From: Acidisarcina sp963790505
GTDB taxonomy: Bacteria > Acidobacteriota > Terriglobia > Terriglobales > Acidobacteriaceae
Assembly (NCBI GenBank): GCA_963790505.1
Contig: CAWBOT010000002.1
Location: forward strand, 682,001-746,000
DNA: 64,000 bases
Direction: 5' to 3'
Shown: positions 1 through 8,328 of the stretch, one piece after another
Numbering within the stretch: position 1 is the first letter of the stretch
How the letters are laid out: every line of letters starts with the position of its first letter
The notes under the pieces: model-generated
What the model saw: only the letters and a program-made list of their open reading frames with translations
Database searches by the model: none
What the model was told of the DNA's origin: nothing
Made by a program: the position numbers and the translations under genes

Positions 1-341
1 ATCCATTTGCGGAGGGTCTCTCGTGAGACCTTGAGCTCATCCTTTTCAAGCAGCATCTCGCTAGCCAGAGTCGGCCCGAAGTCGGCGTACTTGGACCGGA
101 CAATCGCCATCGCGTACTCACGAACGCCGGCGATCAGATGGTTGTTCGAGGCGCGACCGCGAGCCTTGTGAATGAGCGCCGAGCCTCCGCTATCGCGATA
201 CGCAGTCAACAATCTTCGTGTCTGCCGGGTGCTGATCCCCAGCACCGCCGCCGCTGATCGCTCCGTCCGTTTCTTCGCTACGACCTCGGAAAGCACCTCG
301 ATACGCTGCAGCTCGCGTCCGCTCATCGTGATCAGATCCAA
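1..341 (-). CDS. ISNCY-type transposase, N-terminal part (runs off the window)
   Basis: The reverse strand reads from a TTG at 341 (or ATG at 326) to the window edge as an uninterrupted helix-turn-helix protein. It begins MDLITMSGRELQRIEVLSEV and continues with ERSAAAVLGISTRQTRRLL, then an RASNNHLI segment and a YADFGPTLASEML segment. This order is that of the N-terminal DNA-binding part of the ISNCY (IS1202-like) transposases. The DDE catalytic part lies outside the window. A purine-rich GGGAGG sits about 5 bases before the TTG and supports that start. The frame has no stop or frameshift over its visible length, so the element may be intact. The family is recognised from sequence memory; the element name is not known. 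Confidence 0.8.
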   Translation of the reverse strand, partial: MDLITMSGRELQRIEVLSEVVAKKRTERSAAAVLGISTRQTRRLLTAYRDSGGSALIHKARGRASNNHLIAGVREYAMAIVRSKYADFGPTLASEMLLEKDELKVSRETLRKW

Positions 342-378
342 TCTCCGCCTCCCGAATCACACCTCGGAAGGGTAGGCT

Positions 379-419
379 GGACATTTCAACTTTGCAGAGA
401 GCGGACATTTCTATTTTGC
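379..419. repeat. Two tandem 17-bp repeats at the IS end
   Basis: Copy 1 at 379-395 reads ggacatttcaactttgc. Copy 2 at 403-419 reads ggacatttctattttgc. They match at 15 of 17 positions and are offset by 24 bp. They lie just upstream of the transposase start and are best read as transposase-binding sites in the terminal region. Confidence 0.65.
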
Positions 420-487
420 GCTTACATTCGTTGTTAACAGAATATATGTTATCGGACATAATACTACTGACCGGTTTTTGCCATCTG

Positions 488-515
488 TCTACCCGCTATG
501 GCCATAACGGGTAGA
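488..515. promoter_or_regulatory. Near-perfect 28-bp palindrome (operator-like or hairpin)
   Basis: Two 14-base arms meet with no spacer: 488-501 and 502-515, with one mismatch (496 versus 507). The outer part is TCTACCCG/CGGGTAGA and the core is TATGGCCATA. It lies between the insertion sequence and the 3' end of the MATE gene. It is not followed by a T-run on either strand, so a dimeric repressor site or a recombination site is as likely as a terminator. Confidence 0.45.
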
Positions 516-545
516 TTCGGCGAGCCGAGAATTCCCTCTGTTGCC

Positions 546-1973
546 TTATCGGTCCGAGATCTCGCCTGGAGAGATCTCTTCACTCGCCTGGAGCGACTCC
601 TTCTTCCATTCCAACAGTATTAACGCTGCGATGAAGACAAGCGCGAGCGTAAGGCCGATCCAGACGCCGAAGACACCGAGTCCAGTATGGAAGCAGAGGA
701 AGTAGCCTAGCGGAAGGCCTATCACCCAGTAACCAATGAAGTTGAGAATCATAGGCGCTTTGGTGTGGCCTAATCCACGGAGAGAACCCGTGGCAGCCGT
801 TTGGATCCCGTCGAAGATCTGGAAGGCCGCTGCCAGAGCGAGCAGCGGTACCCCGATCGCCAAGACTCGCGGATCGGGACTGTAAATACGGCAAATAGCA
901 GTCGGAAAGGCAATCAGTAACACGGCCATGAGCGCCATGAACCCGATGGCCATGAAGATGGCTAGCCAGCCAGCGCGGCGAGCGCGGGCCGGATCTCCGG
1001 CGCCGACGGCGTGGCCGACCGCGACCGCACTAGCTGCAGCTATGCCCAGCGGCACCATGTAAGTAACACTTGCAATATTCAGCGCAACTTGATGAGCTGC
1101 GAGAGCTTCAGGACTCAGCTTGGCAGCGATGACTGTTGCCGCCCCAAAGGCGCCGATCTCAAAGATCATCTGGGTGGCTGCCGGACCGCCCAGGCGCAGG
1201 ATGCGGACGATCCGCTGCCGGTTCGGCTGAGGAAACTTCGTAAAGAGGGCCAGGCCACGCTTACGCTCGTGCAACACGGCGACAACGAGCAAGAAGAGAG
1301 CCATGTACATGCGCGCGGCGACTGTGGAGAGCGCGGAGCCCCGAACTCCCAACGCTGGAAACCCGAAGTGGCCATAGATGAGAAGCCAGTTCCCTGCCAG
1401 ATTGATAAGATTGGCGGTAACCAGGGCGAAGGTGACCGGCTTCACGACGCCCATGCCCTGCAGGTAGCGGCGAAAGCAGCCGTAGGCGAGTAGAAAGGGA
1501 GTGCCCCAGTTTAAGAGGCGAAGGTAGGCGGTGGTCTGGCCCTCGACCGCTGGATTAGTACCCCAGAGCGGCAGGAGCCGGGGTATACCGAAGACGATAA
1601 TCATCACCGGAACACTAAAGGACAGCGCTATATATAGCCCCTGCATTAGCCAGCGCCGGCAATCGTCGTCGTCGCCCCGGCCATGCGCCTGCGAGACGAG
1701 CGCATCAAGCCCGAGCAACAGCCCGATACCAAAGAGAGCGGGGATGTAATAAAGAGAACTGCTCAGACCGACCGCACCGATGGCCTCCGGGCTGAGCCTG
1801 CCGACCATGATGGTGTCGACGACCGACATCATCATCCAAGCAAGCTCTGAGAGCACGACTGGGATGGCCAGGCGCAACAGCGCGCGGACCTCAGAGCCCA
1901 AATGCCAATCGCGCACCGCGACAACCCCCGCCCGGCCTGTCGGTACTTCCAGCTTTGGGATTTGCGGCGACAT
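546..1973 (-). CDS. MATE family multidrug/Na+ efflux transporter
   Basis: This is an inner-membrane antiporter of the NorM/MATE type that exports cationic drugs or metabolites against Na+ or H+. The protein is about 475 residues with the usual twelve hydrophobic segments. The first helix region carries the family signature VVLSELAWMMMSVVDTIMVGRLS, and a second half-repeat starts near RILRLGGPAATQMIFEIGAF. ATG 1973 is preferred over an upstream GTG at 2024 because TGGAG lies just before it. The gene is divergent from the amidohydrolase, and they share the 1974-2060 region. The substrate cannot be told from sequence. Confidence 0.9.
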   Translation of the reverse strand: MSPQIPKLEVPTGRAGVVAVRDWHLGSEVRALLRLAIPVVLSELAWMMMSVVDTIMVGRLSPEAIGAVGLSSSLYYIPALFGIGLLLGLDALVSQAHGRGDDDDCRRWLMQGLYIALSFSVPVMIIVFGIPRLLPLWGTNPAVEGQTTAYLRLLNWGTPFLLAYGCFRRYLQGMGVVKPVTFALVTANLINLAGNWLLIYGHFGFPALGVRGSALSTVAARMYMALFLLVVAVLHERKRGLALFTKFPQPNRQRIVRILRLGGPAATQMIFEIGAFGAATVIAAKLSPEALAAHQVALNIASVTYMVPLGIAAASAVAVGHAVGAGDPARARRAGWLAIFMAIGFMALMAVLLIAFPTAICRIYSPDPRVLAIGVPLLALAAAFQIFDGIQTAATGSLRGLGHTKAPMILNFIGYWVIGLPLGYFLCFHTGLGVFGVWIGLTLALVFIAALILLEWKKESLQASEEISPGEISDR

Positions 1974-2059
1974 CGTGCTCCACAGTATCTCTTCTATCAG
2001 GGGGTTATGTACACCTTTCCCCACGCAACGGAATAGAATTTGCGGGTAACGGAAGCCAG

Positions 2060-3466
2060 GTGAATACAGGCGGTGCTGTCGCGAACGGATACCCCGGATT
2101 GTTCTTCCAGACGAAGTCGCTGATTCATCGCGGAAGCCTTTCTTTCGGCATGCTGATAACGCTGGCCGCCGCCTGGCCTATCTCGGCTGGCGGGCAGCAG
2201 GTGCCTGAAGCGACGCCCGCTTCGCCTCAGGAGCTGAGGTCTACTTACGACCGGCTGTTAACCGCGATCGAGAAGATTCCCATCTTCGACAACCATGGCC
2301 ATCCTGGATTTGCCGACGACCTCGATGTAGACGCGATGGCTTCCGCGCCGGGCAGTGTGCCGTTCCGCTTGCGCGCCGACAACCCGGAGCTGATTGCGGC
2401 GTCGAAGGAGCTCTTCGGCTACCCGTATGACGATGCGACGCCGGAACATCTGCAGTGGCTGACGAAAAAGAAGGCAGAGTTGCGGCAGCAGCAGAAGGGG
2501 TATGCGTACTTCGATGGGATACTCGATCAGCTCAATGTGGAAGCAGCCTTGGCGAACCGTGTGCGCATGGCGCCATACCTGGACCCGAAACGCTTTCGCT
2601 GGGTCTTCTTTGTCGATTCCCTGCTCTTTCCATTTGATAACCACGCGATCATTGCGCGCAACGGCGATGAGGCGGTCTACTTGCCACTGCAAGAGAAGAA
2701 GCTTCACTACGAGCTGGCTCAGGAGGGGCAGATCTCGCTGCCGCCGAATTTTGACGACTACCTGCGCTTTGTGAGCCATCTGCTCGAAGACAACCAGCGA
2801 CAGGGCGGCGTGGCGATCAAGTTTGAGATTGGATATTTTCGTTCGCTGCATTTTGACGATCCTCCGCAGGCACAGGTGGCGGCGGTCTATGCGAAGTATC
2901 GCGCTGGCGGCGTTCCCAGCGAGAGGGAGTACAAAGACTTTCAGGACTGCCTCTTCCGCTACCTGGTCCGCGAGGCGGGAAGGCTGCATCTGCCGGTGCA
3001 TATTCATACCGCCGTCGGCACGGGAGATTTCTACAACCTGACGGGCAGCACAGCGCTGAACCTTGAGAATGTGCTGCGCGACCCGCGTTATGACGGAACA
3101 ACCTTCGTGCTGCTGCACGGCGGCTATCCGTTCCAAGAGCAGGCGATCTGGCTGGCGGCAAGAAAGAACGTGTATCTGGATTCATCGTTGATGGAGCTCT
3201 ATCTGTATCCGGCGGACTTCAAGACCGCGCTGCGGCATTGGCTGTTGCTGTTTCCCGACAAGGTCGTCTTCGGCTCGGATGCGTTCCCATTTAGCGATGC
3301 GGTGGGTGCGGAGGAGAGCTACTGGATCGCGGTGCGCACGACGCGGATCTCACTGGCCGCGGCGCTGGCTGAGATGGTGGTGAATCATGAGCTGACCGAA
3401 GAGCGGGCGCTGGCGTTGGCGCGGGGATATCTGCATGACAACGCGGCGGGGATTTATCCGCGGTAG
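2060..3466 (+). CDS. Secreted metal-dependent amidohydrolase (Amidohydro_2 type)
   Basis: This is a TIM-barrel amidohydrolase with a metal-binding FDNHGHP motif near the mature N-terminus, VHIHTAVG in mid-protein, LLHGGYP, and a late acidic motif VVFGSDAFPFS. The overall layout resembles the amidohydrolases found fused to or beside glutamine synthetases, but no synthetase is nearby. A hydrophobic stretch ending around PISAGGQQ looks like a signal peptide, so the enzyme probably acts in the periplasm. The start is uncertain: GTG 2060 follows GGAAG, TTG 2099 gives the neatest signal peptide, and ATG 2150 is the shortest. The open frame reaches further upstream into the MATE gene, which is not credible. 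The substrate is unknown. Confidence 0.8.
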   Translation: MNTGGAVANGYPGLFFQTKSLIHRGSLSFGMLITLAAAWPISAGGQQVPEATPASPQELRSTYDRLLTAIEKIPIFDNHGHPGFADDLDVDAMASAPGSVPFRLRADNPELIAASKELFGYPYDDATPEHLQWLTKKKAELRQQQKGYAYFDGILDQLNVEAALANRVRMAPYLDPKRFRWVFFVDSLLFPFDNHAIIARNGDEAVYLPLQEKKLHYELAQEGQISLPPNFDDYLRFVSHLLEDNQRQGGVAIKFEIGYFRSLHFDDPPQAQVAAVYAKYRAGGVPSEREYKDFQDCLFRYLVREAGRLHLPVHIHTAVGTGDFYNLTGSTALNLENVLRDPRYDGTTFVLLHGGYPFQEQAIWLAARKNVYLDSSLMELYLYPADFKTALRHWLLLFPDKVVFGSDAFPFSDAVGAEESYWIAVRTTRISLAAALAEMVVNHELTEERALALARGYLHDNAAGIYPR

Positions 3467-3481
3467 GATATCCTGCTCGGC

Positions 3482-4546
3482 TTAATGGCCCAGCTCTTTC
3501 GCAGCTAGTTCTGTCCCCGCAACGCGCGCTTTGATCTTGGCGAAGGCCGTCTCCCGTGAGGTCGAAAGGTCATCGCCAAAGGGTGCGAAGCCGCAATCGT
3601 CCGTGGTCCCAAGTTGCTGCCTGGGAATAAAGAACGCCGCATCGAGGACCCGGTCGCGGACACGAGACGGCGTTTCGATCACCGGATCGATTGGGTCGAT
3701 TACTCCAATAAAGATCAGGTGCTCGGGGCGGATGAGTTGGCTGACCATCCGAAGCACGCGCTTTTTGTCTGGCTCGCTGGCCAGCTGCAGGTAGAAGCGA
3801 CCGACATTCATCTCGAAGAGAGTTGGCAGGAGACCGGCGTAGTCGACGTCGGCGCTATGGGTCGAGTCCTGATCGCCGCCAGGGCAGACGTGTACGCCGA
3901 TGCGGAGCCGCTCCTGGGGTGTGAAGCGCGCGAGCACCTGGTTGTTGAGATCGACGAAGCTACGCAGAAGACCGCCCGTAGGATCGAGTTTGAGCGAGAG
4001 CCGGCCCTCGGTGAAGTCGATCTGTACGGAGGCGGCTCCGGCGTCGAGGGCACCACGGATATCGGCTTCGGCCTCGTTAACTAGATCGGCGATGAACGAT
4101 TCGCGGGGATAGTCCGGTATTCCGGCGGGAGGATAGAGCAGGCTCAGCGCGGAGGCGGCGATGACCGCCTGCTTGACCGGCTTCTGAGTGTAGGCCTTCG
4201 CCGCTTTCAGATATTCAGCCGCGTGCACTCCGTAGTGAAACGGGCCGGCGGTGAGCCGCGGTAATTGGCGTGTGTGTCCGTCGGCAAAAGGAATCACGGC
4301 GCCATCGGAGGCCAGGTTCTTCAGACCGCTCAATGGATACGTCGCGAAGCTTGGCTTGCTCTGCTCGCCGTCGGACAAGACTGGTGAGCCAGTTTCATCG
4401 AGCCGCTGGATCGTATCCTTGATTGCCTCGGCGTAAGCGGCATCCAGCGCCTCACGGCTTGCACGACCGGATTGAAAAGATACCATCGTGTCGATGAGGG
4501 TTTGAGGACGCGGAATGCTGCCAATTGCTTCGGTGGGGATCGCCAT
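3482..4546 (-). CDS. MetE C-terminal-like cobalamin-independent methyltransferase
   Basis: The protein is 354 residues, covering only the catalytic C-terminal barrel of vitamin-B12-independent methionine synthase (full MetE is about 750). The zinc site appears complete: His219 and Cys221 in GVHVCPGGD, Glu258 in ASEPDKK, and Cys318 in TDDCGFAPF. The N-terminus AIGSIPRP is typical of the short 'core MetE' group. Members transfer a methyl group to homocysteine or related thiols, often from donors other than polyglutamyl-folate, so the donor here is not assigned. It is convergent with the amidohydrolase and divergent from the carboxylase gene. Confidence 0.8.
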   Translation of the reverse strand: MAIPTEAIGSIPRPQTLIDTMVSFQSGRASREALDAAYAEAIKDTIQRLDETGSPVLSDGEQSKPSFATYPLSGLKNLASDGAVIPFADGHTRQLPRLTAGPFHYGVHAAEYLKAAKAYTQKPVKQAVIAASALSLLYPPAGIPDYPRESFIADLVNEAEADIRGALDAGAASVQIDFTEGRLSLKLDPTGGLLRSFVDLNNQVLARFTPQERLRIGVHVCPGGDQDSTHSADVDYAGLLPTLFEMNVGRFYLQLASEPDKKRVLRMVSQLIRPEHLIFIGVIDPIDPVIETPSRVRDRVLDAAFFIPRQQLGTTDDCGFAPFGDDLSTSRETAFAKIKARVAGTELAAKELGH

Positions 4547-4662
4547 TCGGGAAGTCTAGACAGCGCGGTCAATGGGAACATCCATCAAAAGGTTGAGAAC
4601 GTGACCGGCGCGCAAGGCTGGTATCAAAATGCTATGCTCCATCTTTCGGCGGTTGCAAGACT

Positions 4663-6435
4663 ATGGCTTCAAACGAAACAGAACGGCCAGCAACTCCAGC
4701 GGCGAAGACAGGATCGACGCCGCCAGGGGCGACACTGACGGCGGCGACGCTCAAGAACGTACTCGCGTCGCGCATCGACACCAACTGCCATCGTTCGCGG
4801 AACAACACAATGAGCGTGATGATGCTGTGGTCGCTGATCGAGGGCGAGGCGAAGACCATTCGTGCCGGCGGCGGCGAAAAGGCGATTGCCGCGCAACACG
4901 CGAAGGGCAGGCTGACGGCTCGGGAGCGTCTTGAGCTGTTACTCGACCCGGGGACGAGTTTCTTTGAGTTGGGACTATTTGCCGCGCACGGCATGTACGA
5001 GGAGTGGGGCGGCGCTCCAGCTGCTGGGACGGTGACCGGCCTGGGACGCGTGGCTGGCAGGCTGGTGATGGTGATCGCCAACGACGCCACGGTGAAGGCC
5101 GGGGCGTTTTTTCCTATGACCGCCAAGAAAGTAATCCGCGCGCAGACGATCGCCATGGAGAACCGCATTCCCACGCTTTACCTGGTCGATTCGGCGGGTG
5201 TCTTTCTGCCGCTGCAGGAGGATGTCTTTCCCGATCAGGACGATTTCGGCCGCATCTTTCGCAACAACGCGGTGATGTCGGCCATGGGCATTCCGCAGAT
5301 CACGGCGATCATGGGCATGTGCGTGGCCGGTGGCGCGTATCTGCCGGTGATGACCGATACGGTGCTGATGACCGAGGGCAGCGGGCTCTTTCTTGCGGGG
5401 CCGGCGCTGGTGCAGGCAGCGATCGGGCAGAAATATTCGGCGGAGGAGCTTGGCGGCGCGACGATGCATGCGGAAATCTCGGGGACGGTCGACTTCAAGG
5501 AGCCGAACGACCATTTGTGCCTGGCGCGGCTGCGTTCGCTGGTCGGGAAGATTGGGCAGGGGCCATCCGCACCCTTCGACCGCGCGCCGTTTGACGAGTC
5601 GAAAGACGCGCCAAAATATCCGGCACAGGATGTTTATTCGATCGCTGATCCCGCCTCGTCCAACAACGCTTACGACATGCACGAAGTCATTGCGCGGCTC
5701 GTCGACCGGAGCGAGTTCGATGAGTACCGGCCCGATTATGGACGCACGGTGATCTGTGGCTATGCGCGGATCGGCGGCTTCGCGGTGGGCATCGTAGCCA
5801 ATCAGAAGCAGCATCAGCCGCATACTTCGCACACCGGCGAGAAGCGGACGGAGTTCGGCGGCGTCATCTATGCCGAGAGCGCCGAGAAGGCCGCGCGCTT
5901 CATCATGGATTGCAACCAGAGCCTGATTCCGCTGATCTTCCTGCACGATGTGAACGGCTTTATGGTGGGGCGCGATGCGGAGTGGAGCGGCATCATCCGC
6001 GCCGGGGCGAAGATGGTCTCGGCGGTTTCCAACTCGACGGTGCCAAAGATTACGGTGATCGTCGGCGGCTCCTTTGGCGCCGGGCACTACGCGATGTGCG
6101 GCAAGGCTTATGATCCGCGCTTCATCTTCGCGTGGCCGCAGGCGAAGTATGCGGTGATGAGCGGAGGCTCGGCGGCGAATACGCTGGTTGAGATCAAGGT
6201 GAGGCAGCTGGAGCGCGACGGCAAGAAGCTGAGCGACGAGGAGAAGCAGGATCTGCTCGCGTCGACCAAGGCGACGTATGAGGCGCAGACCGATATCCGT
6301 TACGCGGCAGCACGCTTATGGGTGGATGCGATCATCGATCCGGCTGAGACGCGCATGGCGTTGCTGCTGGCGCTGGAGGCGGTTGCGCTGAATCCTGAAG
6401 TGGCGAAGTTTCATCCGGGAGTGATTCAGACTTAG
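4663..6435 (+). CDS. Acyl-CoA carboxylase carboxyltransferase subunit (methylcrotonyl-CoA carboxylase beta type)
   Basis: This is a 590-residue carboxyltransferase with two crotonase-fold halves. The first half includes GKLTARERLELLLDPG-like spacing, NDATVKAGAFFP, DSAGVFLPLQ and GMCVAGGAYLP. The second half includes the long acyl-CoA-binding segment with DVNGFMVG, GGSFGAGHYAMCGK and AKYAVMSGG. The LPLQEDVFPDQDDFGRIFRN segment is closest to 3-methylcrotonyl- or geranyl-CoA carboxylase beta subunits rather than propionyl-CoA ones. It would work with a biotin carboxylase/carrier alpha subunit, which is not in the window. HMG-CoA lyase and an enoyl-CoA hydratase a few kb downstream point to leucine degradation. 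Confidence 0.85.
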   Translation: MASNETERPATPAAKTGSTPPGATLTAATLKNVLASRIDTNCHRSRNNTMSVMMLWSLIEGEAKTIRAGGGEKAIAAQHAKGRLTARERLELLLDPGTSFFELGLFAAHGMYEEWGGAPAAGTVTGLGRVAGRLVMVIANDATVKAGAFFPMTAKKVIRAQTIAMENRIPTLYLVDSAGVFLPLQEDVFPDQDDFGRIFRNNAVMSAMGIPQITAIMGMCVAGGAYLPVMTDTVLMTEGSGLFLAGPALVQAAIGQKYSAEELGGATMHAEISGTVDFKEPNDHLCLARLRSLVGKIGQGPSAPFDRAPFDESKDAPKYPAQDVYSIADPASSNNAYDMHEVIARLVDRSEFDEYRPDYGRTVICGYARIGGFAVGIVANQKQHQPHTSHTGEKRTEFGGVIYAESAEKAARFIMDCNQSLIPLIFLHDVNGFMVGRDAEWSGIIRAGAKMVSAVSNSTVPKITVIVGGSFGAGHYAMCGKAYDPRFIFAWPQAKYAVMSGGSAANTLVEIKVRQLERDGKKLSDEEKQDLLASTKATYEAQTDIRYAAARLWVDAIIDPAETRMALLLALEAVALNPEVAKFHPGVIQT

Positions 6436-6459
6436 CGGTGAAGCAAGCAGACCCTGCAA

Positions 6460-7458
6460 TCAGCTCCGAGCTACGGCGTTAAGCGCAAAGACCCGCTCCA
6501 GGCGGGTATCGCCGCCGATAAGCTTCTTCAGCCTCGCAACCACTTCGTCGGAAGGCAGGGCGCGCAGGAGGGCTTCGATGGCCTGGGGCGATTGGTCGGG
6601 GTCGCTCTTGACGAGGTCGAGTAAGAACTCCGCTGCTTCACTCTGGCGGGTCAGCGCTATGGCGGACAAAAGCACGGCGCGGAACCAGGGGTCGCGGGTC
6701 TTTGCCCAGCGTTCGCGCAATATCGCGAATGCCTCTGGAGTGTGCGTGGAGGCTATGGCGAGAGCGGCTTCTCCGGCGGCATCGCCTTCCTCTGCGAGGA
6801 AGCGGGCGACCCAGGGCAGCGCCGAGATGCCCTCAGCGGCAAGGATTGCGGAGTAGCATGCGCCGCGGACGTCGATGTCGTCTTCGCCACCCACCATCGC
6901 GCGGAGGCGAAGAAGCAGCGAGGCGCTGGGTGAGCCGACCTGCGCCAGAGCGCGCACGGCGTCGATGCGCGCCGTCTTGTCGGGGTCGAGCAGGAGGTCG
7001 AGGACGTAGCGCAGCAGCTCAACCTCGGGGATGATGCGACACTGGACGAGTGCGAGGACGCAGGTTCCGCGCAGGCGGCCTGCGGTGTCGGAGCGGCCTC
7101 CCCAGGTGGGCTCGAGTTGGATGTGGCGGAGGCCGCGGAGAAATGGCGCGGGGTCTTGCAGCTCGAGTGCGGCGAGGGCGCGCGCGAGGGAGTTCTTTGC
7201 CCAGCATTGTGGGTCGGTCTTTGCGGGGTCTTCAAAAAAACGGTCGAAGGCAATCAAAAGATCGGGCTCCAGGTCGTGAGTTCGCCGGTCAGTTGCGAGG
7301 TTTGAGATGAGGTCGGCGGCCAGGTCCGCGGCTTTTGACACGAGATAGTTGTTGCGCTGCTTGAGCGCGGACCGCAAGGGGGCGATCGAGGCTTCGACCG
7401 ATTGCTCACGCAGCGCCTCGATGGCCGCGAGTTGAGCCTCGAACTTCTCTTTGGCGGA
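6460..7458 (-). CDS. HEAT-repeat protein
   Basis: The protein is about 330 residues of mostly alpha-helical repeats rich in Ala and Leu, such as DAVRALAQVGSPSASLLLRLRAM and GEAALAIASTHTPEAFAILRERW. These match HEAT/PBS-lyase-like repeats used for protein binding. No catalytic domain or signal peptide is visible. ATG 7458 is chosen; a GTG at 7491 would add 11 residues. It is convergent with the carboxylase and divergent from the DUF1801 gene. The partner is unknown. Confidence 0.7.
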   Translation of the reverse strand, partial: SAKEKFEAQLAAIEALREQSVEASIAPLRSALKQRNNYLVSKAADLAADLISNLATDRRTHDLEPDLLIAFDRFFEDPAKTDPQCWAKNSLARALAALELQDPAPFLRGLRHIQLEPTWGGRSDTAGRLRGTCVLALVQCRIIPEVELLRYVLDLLLDPDKTARIDAVRALAQVGSPSASLLLRLRAMVGGEDDIDVRGACYSAILAAEGISALPWVARFLAEEGDAAGEAALAIASTHTPEAFAILRERWAKTRDPWFRAVLLSAIALTRQSEAAEFLLDLVKSDPDQSPQAIEALLRALPSDEVVARLKKLIGGDTRLERVFALNAVARS

Positions 7459-7597
7459 CATCGATTCGATTTTATTGCTGTCCTCGCCCACGAAGGGTGC
7501 TCGCCGTCATTTTCATGGGCTGACACTGCTTCCCGTGCCGGTAAGATGGTCGCGATGTGCCCGGGCGCTGAATCGGCGCGATGCAAAGGAGATCGAG

Positions 7598-8014
7598 ATG
7601 ACGGTGCAGAAACAGATCAAGGAGTACATTGCCTCTCAGGCGGAGCCGAAGCGCAGCGAGATGGGAGAGCTGCACGGCATAATACTGGCGTTGATGCCGG
7701 GTGCTAAGTTGTGGTTTCTCGATGGGAAGGACGAGAAAGGAAAAGTCGTCTCGAACCCAAACATTGGTTATGGATCGCGAATGATCCGGTATGCCGATGG
7801 AAAATCGAGGGAGTTTTGTCAGATTGGTTTGAGTGGCAACACTACGGGGATCTCTGTCTACATTATGGGGATCGAGGACAAGAAATATTTGGCTGAGAAG
7901 TTTGGGCGGGAACTTGGGAAGGCGAGCGTGACCGGGTATTGCATCAAGTTTAAGAAGCTGGGGGATATCGATATGGATGTTTTGAAGGGGCCATACAGGA
8001 TGGGGTCGCGTTGA
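7598..8014 (+). CDS. DUF1801 domain protein
   Basis: This is a 138-residue protein starting MTVQKQIKEYIASQAEPKRSEM. The pattern 'ERI..YI.....P.R..M..LH..I...MP.A' followed by a YGSRMIRYADG core and ISVYIMG is that of the DUF1801 (YdhG/YjbR-like) fold. AAGGAG stands 6-7 bases upstream of ATG 7598, which decides the start over the longer open frame from 7451. The function of the family is unknown. Confidence 0.8.
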   Translation: MTVQKQIKEYIASQAEPKRSEMGELHGIILALMPGAKLWFLDGKDEKGKVVSNPNIGYGSRMIRYADGKSREFCQIGLSGNTTGISVYIMGIEDKKYLAEKFGRELGKASVTGYCIKFKKLGDIDMDVLKGPYRMGSR

Positions 8015-8050
8015 CTAGCGTCGAGGCAGGCCCGGACGCGTGACGCAAAC

Positions 8051-8209
8051 TTAGGTTGTTTGGCGCTCTAGCACGAGTATCAGACGGGCTATGATTTTGC
8101 CTCATCTTGTGATGTAGACTTCGCCATGTTTGCGCAGCAGGCGCTCGACTTTTGGGAAGTGGTATCGCAGATGGGTGACGGAAGCTGTTGGCGTGATTCG
8201 TTTCGTCAT
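8051..8209 (-). pseudogene. Relic Phd/YefM-type antitoxin with an in-frame stop
   Basis: From ATG 8209 the reverse strand reads MTKRITPTASVTHLRYHF, then PKVERLLRKHGEVYITR. This is the N-terminal DNA-binding half of prevent-host-death (Phd/YefM) antitoxins. Codon 36 (8104-8102) is TGA where a family member normally has Arg in an RRGK/RNGK segment. The frame then resumes GKIIARLI, as expected, to a TAA at 8051. One CGA-to-TGA transition explains the break. No toxin frame is visible downstream (toward lower coordinates), where the DUF1801 gene lies on the other strand. A decayed orphan antitoxin is the best reading. Confidence 0.65.
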
Positions 8210-8234
8210 TTGATGAATATCGGCTGGACAGCAC

Positions 8235-8255
8235 GTTCCCTACTGGTTATTCCCG
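8235..8255. repeat. 21-bp direct repeat, left copy
   Basis: The 21-base sequence containing ccctactggttattcccg is repeated exactly at 9310-9330. This copy sits 26-46 bases upstream of the antitoxin relic on the reverse strand. The two copies bound a 1,054-bp segment with three poorly conserved frames. Confidence 0.8.
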
Positions 8256-8328
8256 AGGCAAATTCGCCCGAGCAACTCCAGAAAGAGAGGACCGTGAGGA
8301 CTCACGGTCCGCCGATGTCGGTAAAGAA

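Larger units (their letters stand above)
1..419 (-). mobile_element. Insertion sequence, terminal part
   Basis: The transposase N-terminus plus the repeats just upstream of it (379-419) make this the transposase-proximal end of an insertion sequence whose other end is outside the window. The exact tip is not certain. The AT-richer stretch to about 470 contains an inverted TAACA/TGTTA pair (435-439, 447-451) that may be the transposase promoter or operator region. Confidence 0.6.

Noticed and set aside
2258..3136. 292-codon reverse frame
   Set aside because: It is fully antisense to the amidohydrolase, rich in Arg/Val/Gln with no recognisable domain. A GC-rich shadow frame.
4975..6087. 370-codon reverse frame
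   Set aside because: It is antisense to the carboxylase, with His/Arg-rich low-complexity composition and no motif.
7950..8234. 94-codon reverse frame
   Set aside because: It is the wrong frame over the antitoxin relic; the meaningful frame is offset by one base.
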